From Hamiltosporidium tvaerminnensis (Eukaryota > Microsporidia > Dubosqiidae): a DNA stretch of 64,000 nt. Location of the stretch: assembly GCA_022605425.2 (NCBI GenBank), contig JAKIMF020000007.1, forward strand, positions 186,001-250,000, in the 5' to 3' direction. Shown one piece after another: positions 1 through 10,644 of this stretch. The notes beneath the pieces were generated by a model that saw only the letters and a program-made list of their open reading frames with translations, was not told where the DNA came from and did no database searches. Each line of letters begins with the position of its first letter. Position 1 is the stretch's first letter. Position numbers and translations under genes: made by a program.

Positions 1-3000
1 AATGAATTTGATGTTTTTATTTAAATTTTAAAATTTGAATTGTTCATTTAATTTTTTTGTATTTTTTTTTATAAAAATTATAAATTTTATTGAATGATTG
101 GATTTCTTTATCTTTTGTTATAATTTACATTGTTATTTGTAATTAATATATTTCATTGTTATTTATAAAAGTAAAATTTGAGATTTGAGAGTTAAAATTC
201 TTTTTTTTTTAAATATTTATTTTTATTAATTAAATTGAAAAATGTTTAGAAGAAATGTAAATAATAATTAGATTGTAAAAAAATATTTCTAATTTGTACA
301 TCATTAGGTATTGATTATGTCTTATTTAAATTCTAATCAATTATTTTAGGTTTTTTTTATATCAAAAACTAAAAGTTTCATATATTTTTTGTAATTGATT
401 ATTTATAGTTAATCTCTATATTCTTATTTATAGTTAATCTTTATATTCTTAATTATAGTTAATCTCTATATTCTTAATTATAGTTAATCTGTATATTCTT
501 ATTTATAGTTAATCTGTATATTCTTATTTATAGCGTATCCCTATATTCTTATTTATAGTTAATCTCTATATTCTTATTTATAGTTAATCTCTATATTCTT
601 AATTATAGTTTATCTCTATATTCTTAATTACGATATTTACTACTGGTTATTAAGCTCGTAGATTCCGACTTGATTTTACGTTTTACATTCCACAAAAATA
701 AACCATAACATGAGATTTACTATCTTTTAATTTGAGTATCAAAGCTATAATTTCTTAATCTTTATTTTGGTTTTTAATACTTCATATGATATTTTATCAG
801 AATATTTTCTTGTTTTTAATAGTTTGCAGGTAAATTCTTAAATAATTTAAAGAAATTTTTTGATTTGTATGTTTTTCTTCTTCAGATTTTATTTGCTTTT
901 GGTTTTTTTTTTAGAAGCTTCAGCTCAATATTTTCTTTATATTCTGTTTAGATAAACATATATTTTTATTTCATCTGTTTTTTTCTTTCTTAAAAGTATT
1001 TATATATGTGAAACGTTTTTTCTTTGTCTCATAAAAAGTCTTTTTTAACTAATATACTGTTTAAGTTTATATATTGGTTTTATAATATCTTAATTATATT
1101 TATTAATTTTTAAGTCGAGCAGGTATAATTATTAAAGATATAAATGAAATATACAGAGTTAAGAGGAAAAAAATAATTAATTCGCTTTTTAAGCTTCGGT
1201 AAAAAATCTTAAGAATTAAATTCTGAAAAAAATTGTTACTTAAAATATAATTTTTACAAAATGACTATTTGTGTGATTGATCTCTTGAAAAAAATTTGGT
1301 CAAAAAAACCAGCCTTTTTTTTAGACTAAAATATTTTTTTTAACTAACTGTGTGATTTGTCCGAGTTAGATTCAAGTAAATCTCAGTTAGCAAAATACTT
1401 GTCTTAACTTTATCCTGGCAAATTACGTAAGTGGTTAAGATTTTAAAAAAAAACAAGATAATATTTTTTAAATATATGTTGTGATCTATGATAATACATG
1501 AGGGTTATTAAAAGATGGTTAATACGAATATCTTTTTTAATCAATCAAACTATTTTTGTTTTTTTATTTTCATTTCTGTGTCCAATTATTGGTGTAAGAT
1601 TTATGAACAAATAATAAGAGTCATATTATTAATCTAAAAAATTAAGATTTCAAGTCTTTGTTATCGTCGCCATGGCATTGCTCTATTGAATAATGGATTT
1701 TATTTAGGTTTAATCTATTAATATAAACTAATGTTCTGTTTTTTTATTAAATAAATATTTTTTTATGGTTTTTTGTTGTATTTATACTTGATTACTGCTA
1801 ATTCTGTGTTGTAATTTATATTTTGAATAGATGCTTTGTTTAGAATCACTTCATTATCGATTTGGCTTGGAATATTTTAATATTTGTTGGGTTGACACCT
1901 AGATTCTCGTTTGAACTAAATATAGGGATTTGATGTAAATTTCCTCTTTGTGTCAGGATAGATGGTATTTTACGAGTTTAATTGATTTTTAATCTTAATT
2001 TGAATTATAATCGCTTAAAATACTATCAAATGAATGTATGTTTGAGTTATTATGATACAATTCTGATATTTGTTCTTAAAACATCTATATATTTCTATAA
2101 AATAACGTTATCTCAATTTCTAAGAATATACTGGTTTTCTTCAAGATAGATCATTAATCGATCTTTTTTTGTGAAGATCAGATAAAATAAATGAGTGTAA
2201 TTTTTAGGCAGTAAAAGTTATCTTTATGACTTTTTTAAACAAAAATAATTGGTTTATTATTAAGAATGTGCAAACCGGTTTTTATTCACATCTTTATTAT
2301 TTTTTTCCATGCTAATTTCAAAGATTTCATGAAAGAAAAGGTTCGTGTCTTTTTAAAGATATATATTTATTTTAAGAGCGATTTGAATGTACATACTGAT
2401 TTTTTACTTAAAATCTTCAACATTGTCAAATGTATATATTCATAAGAGTCAGTAAGTGCTCTAATATGCGCTAAAGTGTTTATATTATCGAGATCAGCAT
2501 TTTACATAAGAAATATTTCTAAAATAAAACGATATAGCATTAGTTTGTTTATGCATAGGACTATATTTATAAGTTTGTAGATAAATTTATTAAAAACTTA
2601 AAAAAATACATGAATATCATTTTACACTCAATAATAAATGTTAATATAGAATATGATCATAGAATTACTGACAATTTATTTTTATAAGTTAGATTATACT
2701 TAGAATTTTACATAATTCTTATTATATTTACTAAACTTTGTGTTAATTGTAAGGCATTATATTCTTTTATTTGTGCCATCAGAAAGCTAAGATATTATTG
2801 AAATAATATTCAAATCATTCAGTATTTTTTTTTATATTTTTTTTGATATTTTTATAGTTATATGTCTTGTTAAATATATTTACTAGATTCTTAATTTGAA
2901 TTTTAAAAAGCGTTACAATTTTTTAATATAAAACTACTATTATAATTGAAATTTAATATTCTTGGTGGTTTTTATGTATGTGGGATTTTTATAAGAAACG

Positions 3001-3089
3001 GAAGGTTGGCTTCTTTGATTATTGTTTATAGAAAACTCATCTATCTTGGTATACTTAATAATAATATACGATTATACAATTTTTTTTTT
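1..3089. other. gene-free AT-rich sequence
   Basis: No open frame with coding character was found on either strand. Apart from the 25-bp tandem array described separately, the stretch is low-complexity T- and A-rich sequence. The segment just before 3090 may be the more decayed upstream part of the retrotransposon relic that follows, but I could not align it. Confidence 0.6.
407..631 (+). repeat. tandem array, nine 25-bp units
   Basis: Nine consecutive units of 25 bp start at 407, 432, 457, 482, 507, 532, 557, 582 and 607. Each begins with AGTTAATCTCTATATTCTTA or a one- to four-base variant. The units differ mainly at the tenth base and in the last five bases (TTTAT or ATTAT). No coding frame is kept. 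This is an ordinary minisatellite. Confidence 0.9.
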
Positions 3090-3845
3090 TAAAAAAAAAT
3101 ATCTGACTTAATATATTTCAATTTGATTACACGACATAATAAAGTTTAAGATATCTACTCTTACTATTCTTAAATACACAAATTTGAATCTAAAAAACGA
3201 TCCGGAAGCATTCAGTTTAAGAAATAGGTGAATGAGTATCAGAAACAAGACCGAGGGACCATATAAGAAATATATTTCACGAATTGGAATAATGGATTCG
3301 ATGTGTTTATTTTATAAAAGATTTAAAATGAGAATACACTGATTGATGTAGAAATTACATCTAAGATTCATTTCGAATATTGAAACTTACAAACTAAGGA
3401 AGCATGACCCCTTAACCAATCATCTAAGTCTTATTTATAACTTTGCTGTGGAGATAATTTTTTTGTATGATCTACTCCTACGGTTTTATAACAAAAACCA
3501 TATGACATACATTAAAAAACATGTAAATATCCATGAATGTAGATCCATACATCCGTTATATTCTCAAGAAGACTATAAAATAATTTTCTTTGTTTGACAA
3601 AGAAGACTTGAGTCAGGACCAACTGCCGAAGAAAGCTAAGAAAGAAAGCCAATAAGTAATATTTAAAGAGCGGAAATTCATGAGGAACCAATGCCTCTTT
3701 AAAACGCACAACAGCCCAGGACAAGTAAACCAAAAGTAATAGTGAAAAAATATTTTCCTCCTTGTTTCATGAGGCACCTTGGCGGAACCGACAGTAAATA
3801 CAAATTAAGATTCGGATTATGAAGATGAAGATAAGATGGTAAAAT
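3090..3845 (+). mobile_element. decayed 3' end of RLE-type non-LTR retrotransposon
   Basis: The plus strand follows, with many substitutions and small gaps, the last third of the retrotransposon copy at 20397-21705. Matching landmarks in the same order include the segment for the zinc-knuckle/endonuclease region (about 3110-3330), a stretch reading like GAAACTTACAAACTAAGGAA (about 3380), GAGATAAT (about 3450), CTTGAGTCAGGACCAACTGC (about 3607, against CTTGAGTCAGGACTAAATGC in the better copy), GAGGAACCAATGC (about 3680) and GCGGAACCGAC (about 3783). All reading frames are destroyed. It is an old, 5'-truncated insertion. The 5' limit is uncertain because the match fades. Confidence 0.8.
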
Positions 3846-4903
3846 GATAGAATATAATATAGAAGTTAAAAAAGTAGTTTTTTTAATCTCAAATTTGTAT
3901 AAATATAAATTTTAATGAATAAATATTTTCATGTTTAAAATATTAGATCATATTTTAAAGTATCTATTGCAAGGTTTAAATTTTTGTGCTTTGAGTATAT
4001 TCAATTAAGAAGATGGTATTTATATAAATTTACTGTATATTGATATCCTCGAGGAAATATAATGTGCTTCTTTCTATAAAAATTATTTTATTGAATTTAT
4101 AAACAAAAATAATGGCTTTATTCTTTTTACTTTAATCAGTTCGTTTTTTGGCTCGGATTTTAAAATTTGATTGTTTATATTCAAACCTAATTATATAGCG
4201 ATCAGTGTTTTTTTTATCATCTTAGGTTTTGATTTTTTTGAAACAAATACGAACGTCTAATATTGCATAGGGTTTCAAAGTCAAAAATTTGTTAAATTTT
4301 TTGATTTTTGAATTATTCTTTCTTGTTTGCTATAGAACTACAAAAAAACTTAAAAATTCATCTATATTTATTTTTTAGGTGTGAAAAAAGATCAATCATA
4401 ATTATTTTGCGTATAAAAGTAATAGAGGTATTGTAAAGATTATCTATTGGAATATTTTTTTATGTTTTTGTGTAGAAAATATATTACAGATTGAAAAAAA
4501 CAAATCTGGAAAACCAATTTAAATTTCTTACAAGAAATATCGACACTGTAATTCTATTGAGTAATATTCGGAGCAATAAAAATATTTACAATAAATTTTA
4601 TTGGTGAATTTCATAAACCAATGAAATAGAACGAAGCAACCTAAGCCCTCTTTTTTTAAAAAAGAACATACACTTATATTCTTCCTAATATTTGAGAAAA
4701 TAGATTTTTATACGCGCTATTTCCAATTGCCTTGAAAATAAAAATTGAACGAATCGATAAGCACACAAATTTCATTTGTTCTCAAAAAAATAGTTACAAA
4801 TCAAAAAAAGTGTCAAAAAAGATTGGTTTTACACGTTAGAAAAGAACTTTTTAAATTCTTATTATCCGAACTCAGATGAATTAAAAAGTATTTTAATGTA
4901 GGC
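3846..4903. other. gene-free AT-rich sequence
   Basis: I see no open frame, RNA gene or recognisable repeat here. It is the upstream spacer of the small secreted-peptide gene at 4960. Confidence 0.6.
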
Positions 4904-4950
4904 AAAAGGAGAATTGATAGTGAAAAAAAGTATAAATAAACTAGAATTTT
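4904..4950 (+). promoter_or_regulatory. three-part promoter shared with the gene at 10360
   Basis: AAAAGGAGAA lies at 4904-4913. After exactly 17 bases comes TATAAATA (4931-4938), then exactly 6 bases, then AATTTT (4945-4950), nine bases before the ATG at 4960. The same three blocks with the same two spacings occur on the minus strand before the other small secreted peptide (10598-10644). TATA-like and AAATTT-like signals close to start codons are known in microsporidia. The AAAAGGAGAA block is the distinctive part. Its role as an activator site is inference. Confidence 0.6.
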
Positions 4951-4959
4951 TAAGAAACA

Positions 4960-5199
4960 ATGAAAATAAATTTTGCTCTTATATTCAGTTATTTATTTAT
5001 TTTAGCCATATGTTCAAAGAAAAAGAGTAAATCTAAGGGATCTAAACCAAGTTCGCCTGCTCCACCAGCCTCTGGAGCATCACCAGATGCAAGTGCAGCC
5101 CCTGCAGGAGCAGCAACTGCAGAAGCTGATCCTGCAATGGCAGCCGGAGGTTCAGCCGCTCCCGTACCACCTACAGCTGGAGAAGCCCCTCCTGCTTAA
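4960..5199 (+). CDS. small secreted Ala/Pro-rich peptide
   Basis: The 79-residue protein opens with a clear signal peptide (MKINFALIFSYLFILAICS, residues 1-19), so it probably enters the secretory pathway. The mature part begins with a basic Lys/Ser cluster (residues 20-32). It then becomes almost wholly Ala, Pro, Gly and Ser with a few acidic residues, with no aromatic residue and no Cys after the signal. I recognise no family. The low-complexity mature chain suggests a structural, surface or spore-wall/polar-tube-like protein, which is inference. Codons in the mature part are far richer in G and C than the surroundings because of the Ala/Pro content. The ATG sits 21 bases after a TATA box, and AATAAA follows the stop by 4 bases, a layout shared with the gene at 10360-10590. 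Confidence 0.75.
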   Translation: MKINFALIFSYLFILAICSKKKSKSKGSKPSSPAPPASGASPDASAAPAGAATAEADPAMAAGGSAAPVPPTAGEAPPA

Positions 5200-5203
5200 A
5201 GAG

Positions 5204-5209
5204 AATAAA
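5204..5209 (+). terminator. AATAAA poly(A) signal four bases after the stop
   Basis: AATAAA begins exactly four bases after the TAA of the secreted peptide gene. The same spacing is seen behind the gene at 10360. A poly(A) signal this close to the stop fits the very short 3' UTRs of microsporidian mRNAs. Confidence 0.5.
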
Positions 5210-5659
5210 AGCTATAAGATCAAGAATAGTAAACCATCTTTTAGTATTTTTTTTATAACTTTTTTTTTATAACTTTTTTGTTAGTGTAGGTAAATTTTCG
5301 TTCAAGAGTTTAAAAAATACGTTTTAAAAATTTGTATTAAACGTATTTTTTATAGCGTTGGTCTCAAAGGAAAAGATAATCTGATTCATAAGACATGCAA
5401 AATAAATTTTTACCATTTATTTCATAACGTATCGGTAGTTATTAGATCTTAGTATTTGATCTGTTGGTTCATTTATATAGCTATAAAATTTAAAATTTCT
5501 AAAATTTTTCCAACTTTCACGTATTCTAAAATACATTTGCTTCTAAAATCATATGTTTTGTAACTTAGATATTTACTTATTAGTCCCTTTTTTTACCTCC
5601 TGGTATCGAGTATGAACAGATTGAAATTTACATTAATTCATTTAATCTATTGTAAAGCA

Positions 5660-5795
5660 GAACTATAAGGAATTGTGTTATAGATTAGTGTAGTTTAAAT
5701 CCTAAAAAAATTCCAATAATGATTTTCACATCAATTCTACACTCTCATTACCAAGCAAATAGTTTTTAATTGGCTATCTTTTTTCCATAAACCTA
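5660..5795 (-). mobile_element. decayed 5' fragment of the 720-bp element
   Basis: Read on the minus strand, this matches the first 130 or so bases of the 720-bp element. The best stretch is about 5700-5775, where ACACTCTCATTACCAAGCAA corresponds to ACACTCATTGCCAAGCAGAA at the start of the copy at 32870-33590. A second match is TTAGTGTAGTTTAAATCCTA, for the conserved GATGTAGTGTGGTTTTATTC. The remaining 3' part could not be traced with confidence. Confidence 0.55.
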
Positions 5796-5799
5796 TATA

Positions 5800-7706
5800 C
5801 AATACAATTTATAAATCAATTTATTTATAATGTTTATAAAAATATATTCATTTAATGAGATCACATATAAAAATAAAAAATACCATAATACAGTGCAGTC
5901 ACGTTACTTGCTGTTAAATAGAGCGGTCTCGCGTGATAAGTAAATTCAGGTGATAAAATTTTTTAGTTATGAAATAAATAATTTAACTTTAACGTATGCT
6001 TTAATCTGTTTAGAGTTTGTTGGAAATGAAAAGTTTTTTTTGGATTCTAGTAAACTTGCATTACCTAATCCTTTTAGCAAACTAGATGAAAAAAAGAATG
6101 TTGAAAGTTAAATCCTTTATTTATCTTATAAATATTATAAATGGTCTCTAGTTTCTACACTTTTATCCTATTAATATGCGCAGTTTTGCAAATAATTAAT
6201 AACCGATAAGATGACTATAAAAAACATGGCCAAAATGTTATTTGTGGTCATATACGGCCTTAATCCTGGTCTTATAAATCGAAGGCAGCTTAAGTAAAAA
6301 TATCTTGACATTTCCACGAAATTAGAAAGTATCTCCTTTGAATTGGTTTGAGTTATTAACTTTGGTTTAATTAACAAAAAATAATATTTTGTAAGTATTC
6401 ATTAGCAAAAAATTTTTTGTAACATCGATGCTAAACATTTACTTATGATGTTATTCTATTCCTCAAGGATTTCTTTAGAAAATATTTCTGCACATAGTTT
6501 CTTTGCTTCAGTGGATCTGCAAAATATGACTCTATGTATTATAACATGCCTTTTAGAACTTCTCGAATCACCCTTTGCCCGATATAAAGCTTACAAACGT
6601 TACAAAGAATATTTTTTAGGTTCTTTCTGCGTGCAAAGCCGAAAGCTTCTTCACTTTCTCCAGAATTACGCTCGAATCCGAAAAAAGTTTTGCTTGTAAT
6701 CATCATTAATACAACCAGCTATTAAAAACGACTTTTTACTTGAACTTTTTGCAATATGTCAAGATAAGCGATGTTTTTTTAAAGAAACTGTAGTCGTTAC
6801 ACGAAAATCTTTTTCTCTATGCAGATTGTGTGAATAAAAAATTTATTCAAGCCAAAATACGTGCCATAGCACATTATTTGCTATAATTAATCATAGATAA
6901 CGTTTCACCATCTATCGGATGTAAGAATGTTCGAACATAATTGGTTTATTATCAGAAATCCGAAAAGAAGCAGCCCATTAAGCGATCAAAGTACTCAGAT
7001 ATTTTTTTTGAAAATCGTAATTCATTACAAATCCAAAATATTTTTTTATCTTTGCAATGTATACAGAATCATCTATATAGGACCGGCGAGAGGCGGAACC
7101 AATTAAAAGAAGTGATATTAATATGCTTTCTGTTTCCCAAAAAAACCGCTAAATTTTACACACGAACTGAAGAGTTTAATATATACGAGTTTTGAATAGT
7201 GTTTAATAGCAATAGAATTATCTTTTGAAAAAAAATTGCTAGTAACCTATGAGAAAATCGATACATATAGATATTTATACGTCAAGATCAAGATGTATTT
7301 ATCTATTTTTTTGATTTAAAATATTGTTTTAATGACGTACAATAGTTTTCATTGTGATAGAACAAATAAGATTTATTTTACCTTTAAGTTTTCAGAAGTA
7401 AAAATATACGTTGAATGAAAAATAAGAAAAAAACTTAAATTTGTCCTTGATTTTTTTATTTGAAACATAATTTTTTGATTTATGTAGGAGCAATTGTAGA
7501 AATTCGAGACTTTAAATTTAAACATCCTGTGTACACTTTTAATTTAATATATTATTATTTAGAGTTATACTTAACATATATATAAACTCATATCGTTAAT
7601 TTAAGTATAACAAAAAGTAAATAGCAATATTAGTTATAAATATGATCAATTTGGTTAAGAATTACATTGTTTTTTTAGTATAAATGTAAATACATTTAAA
7701 TAATTT
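5800..7706. other. gene-free sequence, possibly with decayed insertions
   Basis: Open frames of 68-84 codons occur (6171-6377 minus, 6445-6699 plus, 6941-7195 plus), but they overlap no recognisable domain, and I do not regard them as genes. Around 6550-7150 the base composition is a little richer in G+C than the flanks. That could mark an old, unidentified insertion. No motif could be named. Confidence 0.4.
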
Positions 7707-7943
7707 ATGATAGAACAATCTGAAATAAAAACATTACCAGACATTTTAAGAAAATTAAATATTCAAGAAATCGGCTCTATATATTTTGTTCAAACGCACC
7801 TAAAGAAATTAAACTTTGAAAAAAAATGTAAAAATCTTACAAAAAATCGATATATAATTAATAAAATATATTTAAATAACTTTTTAAATTCATTTTATAG
7901 TAATCTGTCTAGGATATTTAATCTGAACCTTGTTCTTTATTAA
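7707..7943 (+). CDS. short hypothetical ORF
   Basis: A 78-codon ATG-started frame begins MIEQSEIKTLPDILRKLNIQ. It has balanced, coding-like composition: mixed hydrophobic and charged residues in the first 60 positions, then a more Asn/Leu/Phe-rich end. No signal peptide, membrane segment or known motif is visible. Its stop is three bases from the stop of the convergent short frame at 7947-8114. It could be a small real gene, or the remaining end of a larger gene destroyed by the decayed element further right. Confidence 0.3.
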   Translation: MIEQSEIKTLPDILRKLNIQEIGSIYFVQTHLKKLNFEKKCKNLTKNRYIINKIYLNNFLNSFYSNLSRIFNLNLVLY

Positions 7944-7946
7944 GTC

Positions 7947-8114
7947 CTAGTTTTCTAATAAAATTTTATCTTCGACTTGAAGTTTATTTGGTTCGACATC
8001 TAATATGCTTTTGTATGGATTTTTATCTTTTGATAAAATCTTTTTAATTTCCATTATATTTCGACTAAAATCATGGTTTAATAAACAAATAAATATCGAA
8101 TCTTTCAAAGACAT
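7947..8114 (-). pseudogene. short coding remnant, convergent with 7707-7943
   Basis: From an ATG at 8114 the minus strand encodes 55 residues (MSLKDSIFICLLNHDFSRNI onward) with a charged, coding-like C-terminal half ending in VEDKILLEN. The frame is open for another 18 codons upstream without an ATG before a TGA. The decayed 720-bp element starts a few tens of bases beyond that. The simplest reading is the 3' end of a former gene cut by that insertion. A free-standing 55-residue protein is also possible. No family was recognised. Confidence 0.3.
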
Positions 8115-8189
8115 GGAATTTATTATGTTTATTTTATGAATTAGCCTCAATACTCTATCAATATTTCATATTATATTCACATCCAAAAG

Positions 8190-8770
8190 ATTTTTTTCTA
8201 AAACCGGAGCAAACTATTTAAACAGCAAAAACCAACCCGGGGTTTGTTTAGACACGTTCACTAAAGTGTGATCGCAAGCGAAACCCACCTTAGAATCATC
8301 AGGAATAACATAATTCCACCTGATATACACACCATGAACCGAATAGACATCAATCTGTGATATATATCGGCAGTTCAAATGTGATGCGCATAGACGTTGC
8401 AATATCATACCGAGATATATAACTGATATTTGGCTTTTTGGCTTTTGAAGGATATGTTTTTTTTATATCTCCAGGAGCAAAATATTTTAACTTAATTGAG
8501 CAACCCTAGGTTTCCTGGCAATTACATGATAATTACTAACAAATTCTGTCGTATTTTCAATCTAGTTATCTAAAAACCACGAACTAGCTTCGTAAAATAT
8601 TTTAGCACAGTTGAGAACCTTATCCTTCAAATACAAATTCCCATAGAAAAAGAAAAGGTAGTGTATTTTTTATTAATCTTTTCGAAAAATCAAACAATTA
8701 TTTTATACTTCGAATTACCAATATCATTTTCAATAGGTAGTTTTTAATGAGGTGGGTATCTCCTTCACTA
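8190..8770 (-). mobile_element. decayed copy of the 720-bp element
   Basis: On the plus strand the order of landmarks equals that of the well-preserved inverted copy at 32870-33590. AACCCGGGGTTTG stands for GCCCGGAGTTCG. GTGTGATCGCAAGCGAAACC stands for GTGTGATCGAAGGCCGAAGC. TGAGCAACCCTAGGTTTCCT stands for AAGCAAGGCTAGGTTTCC. CAATTACATGATAATTAC, TCTAGTTATCTAAAAACCAC and GAGGTGGGTATCTCC follow at the expected spacing. Identity is low, so this is an old copy. The 3' end (low coordinates) is not clear. Confidence 0.75.
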
Positions 8771-10349
8771 TAAATCGCATTTAAAATATCAATAATAAAT
8801 TATATCTTAAATTCCAATCAATTGTCTTTTTAAAGTATATTTTACAGCGTTTCAAACTCTAATAAAAATAAGTTATAAATATATTATTAATCATAAATAA
8901 AACCTAGAAAATATCTTTTATCACCAATTAATTCACCGGATAGATCCAGAAGTATATGCAAAGCAAATCAATAATGAAACCGTTCATACTTGAAAGCTTT
9001 ACAAAACCGCAATAAAAATATAATATACTTTCAGAGAAAATAATATTGTTAAAGATGACTTGTATTAAGATCTGATATCTGTTAATTCCTTGTTTGGTTA
9101 TTTTATCACTTATAAAGAGTTTGCTGTCTTAAAATAAAGTTAGATTTAACCAAAAATTATAAATCAATCGATTATTCAGATTTGAACTCAACGTATTTAA
9201 TTTGAATAAAAAATTTCGGGTTTTTTAAATTAACATTAGGGGGTTATATGACATTTAAAAGAGTATCGTATGGTTTTCTGCTTTTTCTTGTTTCAAAATA
9301 AAAATCAAGTGCACGGATTTTGCTGACAATATCATATATAGATAGTAAATATTATTCAAGATATTTTTATATATCAACAAATATAGATTTAAAACCAAAT
9401 TTGATTACAATCAAGATGATTCATTTAAATCCAATCATAGAATGATAATTGACAGTTACTAAAACAAATTATTCCAAGTATTTATTCTAAATTGTAAAGA
9501 TGGAAAATTCTTACGAATATATATCTCGAGCAAATAAAAATATGCATTAAATTCGGAACTCGTTTTTTCTCATTTAATTATTTAGCGATGATTAAAATAA
9601 TAAAGATAAAATCATATTTATTCGAATATTTTCACAATTGTTTTAAGTTTCCAAATTAAGTTATATTTTTTTTTCCGGTAAACTATGGACTGAACTACTA
9701 CTTCGTATCATTTCAGATCTATTGAATGCAAGAAATTTTATTGATATTATTTGAATGCGTATCCAACCTCTACATATTAGTTCAAATTCTATTGATTAAG
9801 TATATTTGGTCTGTAAATCTTAATCCAACTACTTATCTTCATATTTTTTTATGGTTATTTGATGAATATAAGGACATATTAACCCCAAAGTATAATAAGA
9901 ATGGGTAAATTAAGCAGGCATGCTTTTCAAAACCAAAATCACTGAACAGAGGTGTCAAAGTATTTGTTTTGTCGACTAAAAATAGTAACTTAAACCTTTT
10001 GCAAAAAATTAAAAATGAATATTTAGAATTTTTGTAAATTTAATACAAATGCAAAATATATTCAGTAAGGAAATTCCAAATCTTTATTTTAGCTATATTT
10101 AAAGATCGAATAAAGAATATTAAGTATTTGCTATCAGATTTATTTGTGATTGAATAAATCTATATACTTATATTCGCAGATAAATAACAAATTTATAAAA
10201 TAAATCAATTACATAAAGTTTCGTATTGAATTACCATAGTCCTACATTTATTTCAAAATGAATACATTTCTGAAAAAATAAACATGAAAACTTGCTTAGA
10301 AATATTTTAACTCAAAATTTAAATGAAAAAATAAAGTATGACAGTCACT
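8771..10349. other. gene-free AT-rich sequence
   Basis: Nothing recognisable on either strand. A 60-codon open frame at 9726-9908 is A/T-rich with strongly biased hydrophobic content and no motif. I do not call it a gene. Confidence 0.6.
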
Positions 10350-10355
10350 TTTATT
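10350..10355 (-). terminator. AATAAA poly(A) signal four bases after the stop
   Basis: On the minus strand AATAAA begins four bases after the TGA of the secreted peptide gene, exactly as behind the related gene at 4960-5199. Confidence 0.5.
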
Positions 10356-10359
10356 TAAA

Positions 10360-10590
10360 TCAAACGGTCTGTTTTTCTGGTACACATCCTTTGGCTCCTG
10401 GTGGACATCTCTTTGGTGGATTTGCTTTTGCGGGCATTGCAGCCTTTGGTTCGTCTGCACGTGCTTCTCCGGGACTTGTGGCTGTTCCTAACCCTTGTTC
10501 ACTCTGTTCTGTTGTGGCTGCCTTTGGTGATGATGTTTGTCCAAAAACATATCCGATGAATGCAATTGTTGAGGCAATAAAAATCTTCAT
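10360..10590 (-). CDS. small secreted Ala/Pro/Glu-rich peptide
   Basis: The 76-residue protein starts with a signal peptide (MKIFIASTIAFIGYVFGQ, cleavage likely near residue 17-18). The mature chain is rich in Ala, Pro, Glu, Lys, Ser and Thr, has no aromatic residues, and ends with a Pro/Lys segment holding two cysteines (CPPGAKGC, residues 63-70) that could form a small disulfide loop. No known family is recognised. It resembles the peptide at 4960 in size, signal peptide, Ala/Pro bias and gene architecture, but the mature sequences do not align residue by residue. Same-type secreted surface or spore proteins under common control is the most economical inference. The start is set by the TATA box 20 bases upstream. 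Confidence 0.75.
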   Translation of the reverse strand: MKIFIASTIAFIGYVFGQTSSPKAATTEQSEQGLGTATSPGEARADEPKAAMPAKANPPKRCPPGAKGCVPEKQTV

Positions 10591-10597
10591 GGAATTG

Positions 10598-10644
10598 AAA
10601 ATTTGTCTCTATTTATAGTTTTAGTAACTGATTTTTCTCCTTTT
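10598..10644 (-). promoter_or_regulatory. three-part promoter shared with the gene at 4960
   Basis: Read on the minus strand: AAAAGGAGAA (10644-10635), 17 bases, TATAAATA (10617-10610), 6 bases, AATTTT (10603-10598), then the ATG at 10590. Block sequences and both spacings equal those at 4904-4950, while the spacer sequences differ. That argues for selection on the blocks rather than a recent duplication. Confidence 0.6.

Noticed and set aside
3512-3733. 73-codon minus-strand frame
   Set aside because: It is antisense to the decayed retrotransposon 3' end at 3090-3845.
6171-7195. Three frames of 68-84 codons, considered as remnants of a DNA transposase
   Set aside because: No catalytic motif or inverted repeats could be identified.
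8214-8408. 64-codon minus-strand frame
   Set aside because: It lies inside a decayed, non-coding 720-bp element and is not conserved in better copies.
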